Shown piece after piece: positions 22,007 to 32,700 of a stretch of DNA of 64,000 nucleotides. The notes under the pieces are model-generated. The model did no database searches. It was not told where the DNA came from and saw only the letters and a program-made list of their open reading frames with translations. Every line of letters begins with the position of its first letter. Position 1 is the first letter of the stretch. Made by a program: the position numbers and the translations under genes. The stretch is from Hemileia vastatrix (taxonomy: Eukaryota; Basidiomycota; Pucciniomycetes; Pucciniales; Zaghouaniaceae), in contig JASXTE010000004.1 in the NCBI GenBank assembly GCA_030280995.1, forward strand, positions 16,457,501 to 16,521,500, read 5' to 3'.

Positions 22007-24762
22007 TTGAAAGATATGCGGAAAAGTTTTGGGGCGGTGAGATTGGGGTCTAAAAGTAAGTCCTCCCAATTGTGCACTGCTAGGGTTTCTTCTACACCTT
22101 TCAAAAACATTACCTGGGCCACACCTGTGAGCATTGGGGGAACCCCTGGTTATTTTTGTAGGAAAGAAGAAAACTCAAGAAAAGAAGATAAAAATTTCAA
22201 GATAATTCAAGAAAATCAAGAAAAAAATCTGAAGATAATGAAGAAAGAAGATGCAAAATATTTTTGTGAAGATCGTCAAGATCTATTTTTGAGCCTCCAG
22301 CATGAGGTTAAACTGCAGAAAATTTTGAAGAGAGAAGATCATCAAGATCGATTTTTGGACCTCCAGCATGAGGATAAACTGCACAATTTTAGAAGATGTG
22401 ATTCAGAAGATGAATCATGATTTGAAGATTTGGAAGTTGGAAGTGAGGATGAAGATGTGGAATTGCAGAAAAGTTTTGGAGTGGTGAGATTGGGGTGTAA
22501 AAGTAAGTCCTCCCAATTGTGCACCGCTAGGGTTTCTTCTACACCTTTCAAAAACATTACCTTGGCCACACATGTGAGCAATGGGGAAACCCTTGGTTTT
22601 TGTTCCAGGTCTGGTGGTGAAGATTTCCTGAAGATCCCTCAAGTTGAAGGTGGAGTGGAAAAGTATAAGAAGGTAGCGCAGAAGATTAGGCCCGTCAATG
22701 AGCCTATGCCTGTGGGTTTGAATCCGCCTTTGAAGAGACCTCCTTTGTCAAGAGATCCGTACTGTACTCCTTTGGTGAAGAATCCTCCAGAATTTGTAGA
22801 GACGGCTATGGTGACCGTGGAAATATTGAAAGTTGTTAATTTTGGTCCTGATGGGTGGTTGTCTGAGGAAGAAAAGAAGTTGTTGTTGCACGTTATTTTG
22901 CTAAGGGAAAAAGCGGTGGCATTTGTTGAGGAGGAAAGGGGTGTATTGAAGCACTCTTATGGGGAACCTTACTTGATTCCTGTTGTTTGTCATGAACCTT
23001 GGCAAATCAAACCTATTCCAATTCCAGCCGCTATTCAAGAGGATTTTGTAGAGATTGTTAGGGAAAGAGTCAGGACTGGGTTATATGAACAATCAACATC
23101 AAGGTACTCAAGTCCGGTGTTCTGTGTAAAGAAGCAGAATGGAAAGTTGAGGGTGGTTCATGATCTAAGAGCCTTGAATAGAGTTACTATCAAGGACGCT
23201 GGTATGCTGCCAAGTGCAGATGATTTTGTTGAAGCTTTTGCTGGAAGGGTGTGTTATGGTTTGGGTGATATTATGGGTGGTTATGATGAGAGGTAACTAC
23301 ATACGGATTCAAGGCCTCTCACAACTTTTGAGACTCCTTTGGGAAGATTTCAGCTCACTAGGTTGCCTCAAGGAGCAACTAATTCGGTGGCAGTTTATCA
23401 AGCACAGATGGCTTGGATTTTGCAAGATGAGGTTCCTACTCATTCTGGTATTTTTAATGATGATGGTGGAATTAAAGGACCATCCACTGATTATGGTAAT
23501 GAGGTGTTATCGGAGAACCCTGGCATAAGGAGGTTTGTGTGGGAATATGCAATAACTCTAGAGAGAGTGTTGTTCAGGATTGAAGTGGCTGGTTTGACCC
23601 TTTCAGAGTAAAAATTCTGTTGTTGTGTTCCTGCTTTGGAAATTCTGGGTCATGTGGTATGTAAAGAGGGAAGGATTATGGCGAAGAAGAAGATTAATAA
23701 AATTCAGTCATGGCCAAGGCCTAAAAATACTACTGAAGTCAGAGGATTTTTGGGTGTATGTGTATATGTCAGGATTTTCATTAAGGATTTTTCTTTGTTG
23801 GCTTCACCTTTAAGGAGGTTGACCAGAAAAGATGCAGATTGGGAATGGACTGACAAGTGTGAAGAGGCTTTTCAGAAGCTGAAAAAGGTTGTTGGTGAAG
23901 ATATAATTCTTCACAAGTTGGATTATGGTGTTGGTGCTGGAAAGATTTATCTGGCAGTGGACTCAAGTTATATTGCTGCTGGTGCTGTTTTGTCTCAGGA
24001 GGATAAGACTGGGAGGGTCAGGCCAGTAAGGTATGAGTCTGTGGTGTTTAATGAGGTGGAATCTAGGTATTCTCAACCTAAGTTGGAATTGTGTGGCGTA
24101 GCTAAAATTTTAAAGTAGCTACAGACAGTTTTGTGGGGGCAGCATTTTGAGCTGCAGGTGTATGCAAAATCTTTGGTTCAGATGATCAATACACCTAGTC
24201 TTCCAAATGCTCCAATGACTAGGTGGGTGGTATTTATTCAACATTTTTCTTTTGACCTGGTACACAAACCAGGTAAAACTTTTACTATGCCTGATGGATT
24301 ATCAAGGAGGCCACCTACAGATGAGGATTCTGATTCTGAAGAGTTTGACAAAGATGCTCCAGTGATTAGGGCCAGCACAAAGGGTGCTGAGGATTTTTCT
24401 TTCCTCCCCCATGAAGCTAAACTGGAAGATTGTTCTGACCTCCCCCAAGAGGCTAAACTGGCTGGATCTGATCTTGATTCTGGTGATCAGGATGTTTTTG
24501 TTGATGAAGATGGAGTTGTTGTTTGGGACAGCTCAAAATTGGAAAAGGGTGTTTTTGTTAGTGAACTGGATTCTCACAAGGTTCAGTGGAAAGAGAAGGA
24601 CGTGCCAAAATTTAAGGATTGGTGTCCTGGTTGGGCTGCTCAATTGGCTCATGTTCACACTGGTGATTTTGATGACAGAGTTGTACCCTTGGATGTTGTT
24701 TTGTTGGATTTTGAAGATGAGACCTGGGGTCAGTCTGGGTTTTCTTTTATCCTGGTGGAATA
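22007..24762 (+). pseudogene. element C pol, first part (RT and RNase H) with nonsense codons
   Basis: The frame is +1 to gag, opening after stops near 21958. RT blocks: Y-S-S-P-V-F-C-V-K-K near 23100, H-D-L-R-A-L-N near 23160, L-P-Q-G-A-T-N-S near 23365, and the catalytic region reading I-F-N-D-D-G-G-I-K-G-P near 23450. The usual residue before N-D-D would make F/Y-x-D-D, and here x is Asn. RNase H shows L-A-V-D-S-S-Y-I-A-A-G-A near 23955. Stops: TGA at about 22418, TAA at 23294, TAA at about 23609 and TAG at about 24116, all within otherwise collinear coding. A chromoviral-style H-K-P-G-K...M-P-D-G-L-S-R-R end follows near 24265-24310. The MITE at 24763 interrupts the spacer before integrase. 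Confidence 0.85.
22021..22598 (+). repeat. in-frame duplication in the element C protease-RT linker
   Basis: A block of about 131 bp (22021-22151) is repeated at 22468-22598, offset 447 nt (149 codons), so the frame is kept. Between them a 66-bp unit occurs twice (from about 22271 and 22337), giving L-Q-H-E-V-K-L and L-Q-H-E-D-K-L. Related L-P-H-E-A-K-L and L-P-Q-E-A-K-L occur at about 24405-24465. Confidence 0.85.
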
Positions 24763-25011
24763 CACCGCGCAATACGGGGGGCGGACTTGTTAGCAAGTCC
24801 GCAACCTTGGACTCAAATTCACCACAGATTGAACACACATTGAGCTATTGACAAAGGAACCATACAATCAGGGATGAACACCACTCAGCATAACAGTTTT
24901 TGTGGGTCTTCAAGTAGAGTTCAGTATGAGTTCAGTATGAGTTCCATCTGAGTTCAGTCTGAGTTCAGGTTGGGGACTTGCTAGCAAGTCCACCCCCTAT
25001 ATTGCGTAGTG
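24763..25011. mobile_element. CACTA-like MITE (copy 1) inside element C pol
   Basis: A 249-bp non-coding element. It starts CACCGCGCAATACGGGGGG and ends, as reverse complement, CACTACGCAATATAGGGGG, with ATA duplicated on each side (24760-24762 and 25012-25014). CAC...GTG ends and a 3-bp TSD fit a CACTA derivative. Each end is followed by a palindrome around TTGCTAGCAA or TTGTTAGCAA. The interior has a short tandem run of GAGTTCAGTAT-like units. A sister copy lies at 42634-42894. Confidence 0.88.
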
Positions 25012-25014
25012 ATA

Positions 25015-26248
25015 TCTGTTGACCTTGGAGAGGCCAGATAGTTGTGATGATGATACTTGGTTGGCAATAAAGAAGAAGAGTCCTGGATTTTATGTGTCAA
25101 GAAGGTGGTTGATGAGAAGGAGACATCCTAATCCTCAAGTGGTGGTGACTCAGAAGAAGGGTCAAGAATTGGTTTTGAAGTCTTTGCATGAAGACCTTGG
25201 TCATAGAGGCTTTGGGGAGACTTATAGAAGAGTAGCAGACAGATTTTGGTGGCCAGGTATGAAGTTGGCTCTGCAGGGTTGGGTTCAATCTTGTGAGGAA
25301 TGTCAAAGAAGAAGTCATTTGAAACCTAAAGAGGTGGGTTGTGCTACTGGTGATTCAACTGTTTTTGGAAGGGTCAGTCTGGATGCTGTCCATATTAAAG
25401 AGGGCAGGTATAGATACTTGATTGTTGCTAGGGATGATTTGTCTGGTTGGGTTGAGGCAGTGCCTCTGGTTAATTTGACTGCCAAGAATGTGGCAGAGTT
25501 TTTGAAGAAGGAGTGGATTTATAGGTATGGGTTGATGAAGTTGGTCACTGTTGATGGTGGGCCAGAGTTTGGTGCCGAATTTAAAGAAGCTGTGGCTAGT
25601 GTTGGTTCTAGGGTTAGAGTGGCTACACCGTATTATCCTGAAGCTGAAGGCATGGTTGAAAGAGGCCATCAAGTTATCAAGAATGCTTTGGTGAAGATGT
25701 GCGGAGATAGTTCCGAAAAGTGGAGGCATTATTTACCCTTTGTTTTATTTGCTGATAGGGTCACTGTGAAGAGGACAACTGGATATTCTCCTTATGAGTT
25801 AATATTTGGTCAAAAAGCCGTTCTACCAGTGGACTTGGAAGCTGTCTCTTATCTTGGAATTGATTGGGATGACGTGCACTCAACAGAAGATTTGCTCTGT
25901 GCCAGGATGCAACAGTTGGAATGTAGAAAGGAATGTCAAAAGAAGGCATACTCTAGAATGATGAAGATTAGGAATCAATCAGTCAGATACTGGGACAAGA
26001 AGTTGGCTCATAGACTCAGGAATCCCTTGAAACCTGGTTGTTTGGTTTTGGTGTATAATAGAAGTTTGGAGAGTCAGTGGGGAAAAATGTTTGCTGACAG
26101 AAGGAATGGACCTTACAGAGTCAGATCTCAGGCGTCTGGAGATTCTTATGTTTTGGAAGAGTTGGATGGTGCAGTCTTGAAAAAGAGGGTGGCTGCAGAC
26201 CAAGTGAAGAGGTTTTATCCCAGGGGCACTAGGCATGAAGAAGATTGA
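25015..26248 (+). CDS. element C pol, second part (integrase)
   Basis: The open frame continues after the MITE. Integrase HHCC zinc site: H-E-D-L-G-H-R-G-F then C-E-E-C-Q (about 25185-25305). The catalytic core has L-D-A-V-H near 25380, V-D-G-G-P-E-F near 25553, and Y-Y-P-E-A-E-G-M-V-E-R near 25630, the D,D,E triad. The C-terminal region G-P-Y-R-V...Q-V-K-R-F-Y-P ends at 26248. There is no obvious chromodomain. It would insert the cDNA. It is now cut off from RT by the MITE and by stops upstream. Confidence 0.85.
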
Positions 26249-26332
26249 CTCCGCAATGACGATAAACTACGGACCATTCTTTAATTTTGGTTTTTTTTTG
26301 TGGTGATGCTATGCATCTGTTTGTTGGAAACT

Positions 26333-26790
26333 TTTGTTAGAGGGTACCCATGGGTGGAGTCTCTAGATTTTGTCTTGGCAAGTGTAGGGGTAACTGATGG
26401 GCTGGCTGCTCTAACAACAGTTACCCCAGATTGTCTGTTTCCAACCCTTTTTCTTAATTTGGTTGAACCCTAGTATTGGTTTCTTTTCACAGGTTTTAGT
26501 CCTCTATGACTTTAAACTGGAATTTCCTCTGGTTTTCATGTGCTGGTCTCTTCACTCTTATTGGTTTTGGTTTTTTTTGTGTTGGATGTTGTGTTTTTGT
26601 TAGAAGGTACCCAGGGGGGGCTTCTAGATTTTATTTTGGCAAGTGTGGGGGTAACTGATGAGCTGGCTGCTCTGTAGAACAGTTACCCCAGAATGTCTGT
26701 CTCAAGTCTTTTGTTTTTCCTAGTTGAATTCTAGTTCTGTTGTTTATTATTCAGGTTTCTAGTCCGCTATAATTTTAAACTGGTTTGGGA
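26333..26790 (+). repeat. element C 3' region: ~260-bp tandem units with a conserved hairpin (H1 copies 1 and 2)
   Basis: Two units about 264 bp apart start TTTGTTAGAGGGTACCC (26333) and TTTGTTAGAAGGTACCC (26597). Each contains the hairpin GGGGTAACTG / CAGTTACCCC (26387-26427 and 26648-26689), with a loop holding GGCTGGCTGCTCT or nearly so. Each ends with a degenerate copy of the AGTCC...TTTAAACTGG motif (about 26501 and 26760). A third unit lies at 38385-38640 beyond element B. A role in RNA packaging, RNA stability or antisense promotion is possible but unproven. Confidence 0.8.
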
Positions 26791-27054
26791 CTAGCTTCTT
26801 TATCTTTGGTTCTTTCAGATTGGTGGTGGATCACTGGTGGTCTCCCGTCATTTTTACTTATTGGAGGGAGCCCACCCAGTGATCATTTCTATGGATCGGA
26901 CTTTCCCTTATTGCACAATTTATGGAGCTGGACTTTCTTTGATTTTGCAGTTATGTTTTTGCTAGATAGCAGTTTTAGATTATTTTCTTTTTTCTCTTTT
27001 TTTTTTAAATTTTTTTATGGCGGTTGTTTAAAATTATAAAATCAAAAATATAGG

Positions 27055-27330
27055 GTGTTACCACATCAGGGTCACCTGGATGTGGGCAAGCATTGGTGGG
27101 GAAAGGCTCATCAATTGGCCGGGCAATGCTATTTTATTTTTATTTATTATTTATTTCATGTGTTTCTGTGTTTCATTATTTTTATTATCTTCTGAATTTC
27201 TAAATTTTTTGAATTTTGATTTCTGTTAATCATTTAAAAGATTTAATTGTGTATCCACATCAAGGTGCACTTGGATGTGGGTAAGGTATCAGGGGATCAG
27301 CTCATCAATTGGCTGGGGGATACCATTTGT
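27055..27330 (+). repeat. element C 3' region: paired double-hairpin repeat (H2, two copies)
   Basis: Two copies, at 27061-27130 and 27255-27324. Each has stem a CCACATC / GATGTGG, then stem b around a loop containing GCTCATCAATTGGC. Stem b is AGCATTG / CAATGCT in copy 1 and GGTATC / GATACC in copy 2, so pairing is kept while the bases differ. AT-rich sequence surrounds them, and a poly-A run lies at about 27438-27459. Confidence 0.7.
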
Positions 27331-27503
27331 ATTATTTTTTATATTTTATTTTATTTCATTTATTTCATTTCATTTATTTCATTTCATTTTATTTTAGTTA
27401 TTAATTTTTAATTTTAGTATATTAGTAAATACAAAGCAAAAAAAAAAAAAAAAAAAATTTCTGAAATTATTTTTATTAATTGTTTTATATTATTATTATG
27501 TTT

Positions 27504-28095
27504 CTAATCTTTTTGCAGGAGCTCATTGTCTGGATGATGAAGCTTCTGGAGGCTGGTCCGGATTGTGATGACGTTTTTGTTTTTTGTTGGGATTGTGGGA
27601 AGCACTGTGTTCTTTGAAGTGCATCCTGCTGGAGAGATTATAGGGATTGGATTAGAGGGAAGTTCAGAGGAGGAAGAAGAAGAGGCAGGAATGGAGTGCT
27701 GGAAGGTGTGTTTAATGATCCTAGACATTTTCCAGTGGTCGTCCAGTAGGCGCTTTCTCAGGGATTTTTCAAAGTCATTCAAGGGTCCATGGAGGGCAAA
27801 GGCTTTTAGCATGTTGGAACACATGGTGCTTAGGTGTTTCTTCATATCTCCATAATCCAGGGTCAAAGAAGTTTCAAGAGTTTGTCCAACTCCAATAATA
27901 GATTCAGGAGGAGGGGTGCCAACTAGACAAGAAGAATTGGATCAGTAATTATTTTTGTTGAAGAAATGGAATAATTAATTTGGTACTTACAGATTGGAAG
28001 CTCATCAAATCTGTAAGCAGCTGGGATTTGGATCTCTGACAATTTTGTAATGGTCATAGTGGGTGGATCAACTAGGGAAAGATATGGATTCTCAT
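27504..28095 (-). CDS. element C antisense gene 1, 3' exons (gene split by element B)
   Basis: Read on the minus strand from 28095: an exon to 27991, a 68-nt intron (27990-27923; GTAAGT donor, TACTGAT branch-like site, CTAG acceptor), and an exon from 27922 to the stop at 27504. The phase is consistent across the splice (1 nt + 2 nt). The exon upstream continues in the same frame across the element B insertion point into 36931-37177. The product segment is hydrophilic, with L-D-Y-G-D-M-K-K-H-L and a helical Lys/Arg/Leu region. No known domain. Confidence 0.6.
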
Positions 28096-29272
28096 TGTCA
28101 GCCTAAATATCCTTAGGACTGAGTATTTCTTATGCTTAAAATAAGATAACCTTAATTAGATTAAGCTTATATCTTAAAAATAAGGTTAAAATAATAATAT
28201 ATATTATTTTATTATATATATATATAATTATTATTCTATTATATAATTTATAATAGTTTAAATAGCTTATCCATGGCCTAATAATACTTATTAAGGTGTT
28301 AATGGAGTCATAATATACTTATCTTAAGTGATATGAAGTAATTATTGACATACATAAGCTTATATGTATACATAAATCTCATATTCAGTGAAATATGCAG
28401 TATATTATGTATATTTAGGTATATAAGTGGGTTTTAGCCCCTTAATAGCCTATAACCTTTGTTTTTCTGCTTATTTTAGGTCATATGGACGAAATCAGTG
28501 GATCCACAGCGCCTACAGAAGCATAGACACCTATATCAGGCACATACACCCAGTTTGGACAACTAAAAATACTTCCTTGGATGGTTATTCACGGATTTAT
28601 GGGTTGGAAATATGTTTTTGGGTTAATGTGGATGCTTGGGGATGTTATTGGGGGCTTGGACATTTTATTTGTTTCCTTTATATACTTTTAGTTTCATTAA
28701 ATCTCTTTTTGATCATTTATTTTACCTGTTTCTTTATGGTATCCGCTTTTATCTGGGATTTCTATTTATGGTATGACTCTGTGTTATTATTAATAGTGAT
28801 GGAGGGTCCTTACTGGAGGTCTGGGTGTTGAAACTGCTTGAAGTGGACGCCATGGGGAGGTGATGGGCCCTCACAGTGCTGTAATTGCCGGGGATAGCAG
28901 TGACATCATCTGGATTGAAGGTCTGTGCACTCCAGTGGATTTGGGTATAAGTAAGGAGGGATTTTGACGGTTTATTATAATCATTCAATTACTACACTTC
29001 AAACAAACACTACACTACAATTATTAACATTCAGAAATATATTATAAAGCCCTTATAAATTGATATTATCTTTATAATAGCTCTAACTATATTTTATTCT
29101 TCTATTTTCCACCACTAGCACGCATTTAAATCCAAGTATTGTGAGTTTAATTTGAGTATAACTATTCTATTAGTCTTCCCCTGAGGTTTAATCACTAAAT
29201 CATTTATTAATAAGTAGTAGGACCATAAAATAACACTATTATATCATACTTATATACTAGACTGTACTGACA
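28096..29272 (+). repeat. element B 5' LTR
   Basis: 1,177 bp, TGTCAG...TGACA. It is identical to the 3' LTR except for TG/AG in CTTCCCCTGAGG near 29190 and an extra 18 bp near 28990-29010 that lies between direct repeats of ACTACAC, so the 3' LTR probably lost it by slippage. Confidence 0.96.
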
Positions 29273-29274
29273 AT

Positions 29275-29287
29275 TGGGGGTCTTTCC
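29275..29287 (+). other. element B candidate primer-binding site
   Basis: TGGGGGTCTTTCC begins two bases after the LTR. TGG complements a tRNA CCA end. Which tRNA is meant cannot be told from this window. Confidence 0.55.
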
Positions 29288-29783
29288 TTATATTTTACTT
29301 ATTATTTAGTATAAGCCTTGGGACGTGATTTTTACCTTAGTACAACTCAAAATTAACCAAATATTTGGGTCTGCGGCATATTAGTGGGTCATCATAACTC
29401 ATTGATTGCGGAAAAGAACCCTTATAATAATTGTACTAATTTTTTATCATAAAAATTAGATATTTACAGTAGTAACTGTACCCAATATAAACCCAATTTC
29501 ACTTGGTATTTGGACACCAATATAACACCCAATAAAATTGGTATTTGGCTAAAGCTTGGGAAGCTAATTATTCACCCTTATAGAGGTCTAGTTAAACTTA
29601 TTATTATATTTTTAACAGATTTTTTCGAATTTTTCTTATATTTTATTTAAATAAATAAAGATATAAATTCAGGGTAAGCTCCATTGCTTTTTTATTAGTA
29701 ATATAATTACTAATATCTTTTGTCTACTAATTCCACAGAGTTTTTTCCTTTTGTAGACGTAAAATATTGTTATTCTGAACAAT
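29288..29783 (+). other. element B 5' leader
   Basis: About 500 bp of AT-rich sequence between the primer site and the gag-pol ATG. No ORF of note. It presumably holds the packaging and dimer signals. Confidence 0.5.
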
Positions 29784-32700
29784 ATGAGTGCTCCTCAGGA
29801 TAGTGTAAGTGAACAGCCTGCTTATAATACCAGGTCTAAAGCTAATAAAAACTTTCCAGGACATCACCATGGAGGGACAACAGTACCCCCAACCAGAAAG
29901 CATGAGTATAGAGGAAAAGGACGCCCTCTTAAAAAAGATAACTATCAAAAAGACGTCTCCTCCTCTTCAGGATCAACTGTCCCACCTGGCCAAACAGGTT
30001 CTGAAGCTAGAGGAATCAAAATCTCTCATGTTCAAAGAAGTAGAGCAGTTGCAAAACAATTGCAAGGTAGGATTTCAGCAGATGAATCAGGCAATGGCAG
30101 AATTAAAGGGAGGCCAGCCCAGTCAATCAAATCAGCAACCCCCTACCCAAGGAGGGTCCACTCACTCCCAGGAGAAAATCCTGGTAGACAAATGGAAATG
30201 GGACTGGTTTCACCAACAGTGGACAAGCCACAGTTGCAACAGGGATCCACCCCCTCATCTGACTTCCTCAGCTCACCCTTACAAGGGAAAAAAGCGCCAA
30301 AAATCAGGACTGGCAACCATCCCTTGGTAAGTAACTTACCCTCTCAGATTAGACATAATACTGATAATTACAATATAGGTAATTCTATTGATGTTAAATC
30401 TGTACAAAAAATAGAGGAGGATTTAAGAAATTTAGGTTTTAGAGTAGATACACCTGACTTGTCTTTTGTCCATAATAACAGTACTATATACAATGATAAT
30501 ACAGCTAATCCTCAGTTGCAACCACCTACTAGTGAGATGAGAAGTTCACAGGAGAGTGAGAGAATTGAAAAGGAGGACATGGAATATTTTAACAATAATC
30601 CAACTGTCCATAGAATTGTTTCAGCATTGTGGAATAGAATGACTGATTGTGAGGAACAGACAGTTAAGCTCACTAGTGATACAATTTCATCCTTAACATT
30701 GAACATTTCTCAATTAGCAACACGTAATAAAGAATTAGAGAAAGAACATTTGTCTCTAACTCTTAAATATGATTCATTAAGTAATAAATATAATGACCTT
30801 TCAAACAAATTTTGTGAGTTAGAAAAATTATATGAAACACACTTATTAAAGACTGAATCAAGAACAAAGTTATCTTTTGCACAGACAAATCAAAGTGTCT
30901 CTGAGTTGCTACAAAGATTAACTAAAGTTGAGATTGAAACTGCCAATCTACTAATGAACCAGGATAATCATAAGTATAATCAATATAATAATAATCCTTT
31001 CATTGGCAAAAGTGAATCTCATTCCTTCCCTATACCACCACAATTGAAACCATCTGGTGGTAGTGTCAAATCTGAAAATGTAAGTCACAAATCCGTGCAG
31101 GAAGAAATACAAGACCATTTATCAAAAGTAAATGAGTTGTTGAATTTACCTAAGATTAGTGAGATAAAATCCAATCAGAAGAACTGGCCTAAAATAGATC
31201 AGTACCCAACTTATGATGGGGAAGCCAGCTCTGATTGGCAACATTTTATTCAAAGAATTGACAACTTGAAATTCTCATATAAGTTACCAGATGAAGAGAT
31301 AACATCAAAATTAATTTCTTTATTTAAGGATGTTGCTTTATTATGGTTTGAAGCTGTCTTAAGTGAGGGTAGAGACTACTCTTGGGCTGAATGGAAACAA
31401 CTTATTGAAAAACAATTTGGAGGTTCTAAATTCAGGCTTACTCAGCAGAGACTGTATGAGAAGACTAGGTATAATCCGTTGAATGGTGACAAACCTATGG
31501 TATTTTTAATGAATTTAAACAAAATATTAAAAGCCATTGAGCCTCATATGGATTTTAACTTATGGAAAGATAAGATAATATACAAATTACCTATATCTGT
31601 CAGAGACATTGTTGTAGCTAGAACATTAAATGTTACTGAATATTCTGACTTTATTAATATTTGCAATGAAATATTATTAAACCATAAGTATGAATCAAGG
31701 TATTCCACTTATAAACAAAATGTTGAACCTGTAAAAACTCAGAATTCAAAAACACTTCAGGAGAAGCAGAAAAAACCTACTGCACCTGTAGTACCTAAAA
31801 AGTATGAAACAAATACTTGTTATAAGTGTAACAAACCTTGGGTAAAAGGTCACAAATGTGAGAAAAACATAAATATTGTTGAAAATCAACGTGAATCTGA
31901 AACTGAAACTGAAAAAAGTAAAGAATCAAGTGATTATGACAGCAATATCTCATATAGTGATGAAAATGAAGTCTGTATGTTGGAAGATGATTTGTCCATC
32001 TTTGAAAATCCAATATTAAATATGGACTCAAATGAATCTTTAATGAATTTTGAGGATGCTGAAATCATTAAGGATATACAAGCTGATAACTTTAGAATGA
32101 CACCTATCACGGTTCCAGCTATCATTTCTGGTGAAAATGTTAATATAGTATTGGACACAGGAGCTGCTGGTTCAGTTGTTTCCACTAATACATTACAGAA
32201 AATTGATAGTGAATATAAGTTTAAGCTTGAACCACTTCAGAATAAAAATTGGAGAGGTTTTGGATCAGTACTACACCCCATTGGTAAATACAAAGCTGCT
32301 GTTTTCTTTAAACACCAACATGGTTATGTAAGGGTAACTTGTGACTTTGTAGTAATGGATAATACAAATTGTAGTAACTGTTTTATCATTGGAAATGATA
32401 TTCTGACTAAATTTGGTGTAAACTTAGACCCTGCTAATAACAATTTTACAATTGGCATGAATGGTAAAAGGAAATTTAAAATAAATTCTTTTAACACAGT
32501 CTTACACATTGAGTCAGTAACAAATTCCCCGTCTAAAGGAAGAGAATCCAATGAGTTGGAACTTCTGGAAACAGAAATTTCAAAAGCATCATTTGGCACT
32601 CAGATAAGTGAAACTGAGAAAAATAATATTTTGGAATTAATTAAAGCTTTTCCAATGGCTTTTGCACATGGTACAAATGAACTTGGCCTTGTAAAAGATC

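Noticed and set aside
28427..28831. 134-codon ORF in the element B LTR, repeated at 36098-36502
   Set aside because: Identical because the LTRs are identical; hydrophobic translation of AT-rich DNA with no motif. Not evidence of a gene.
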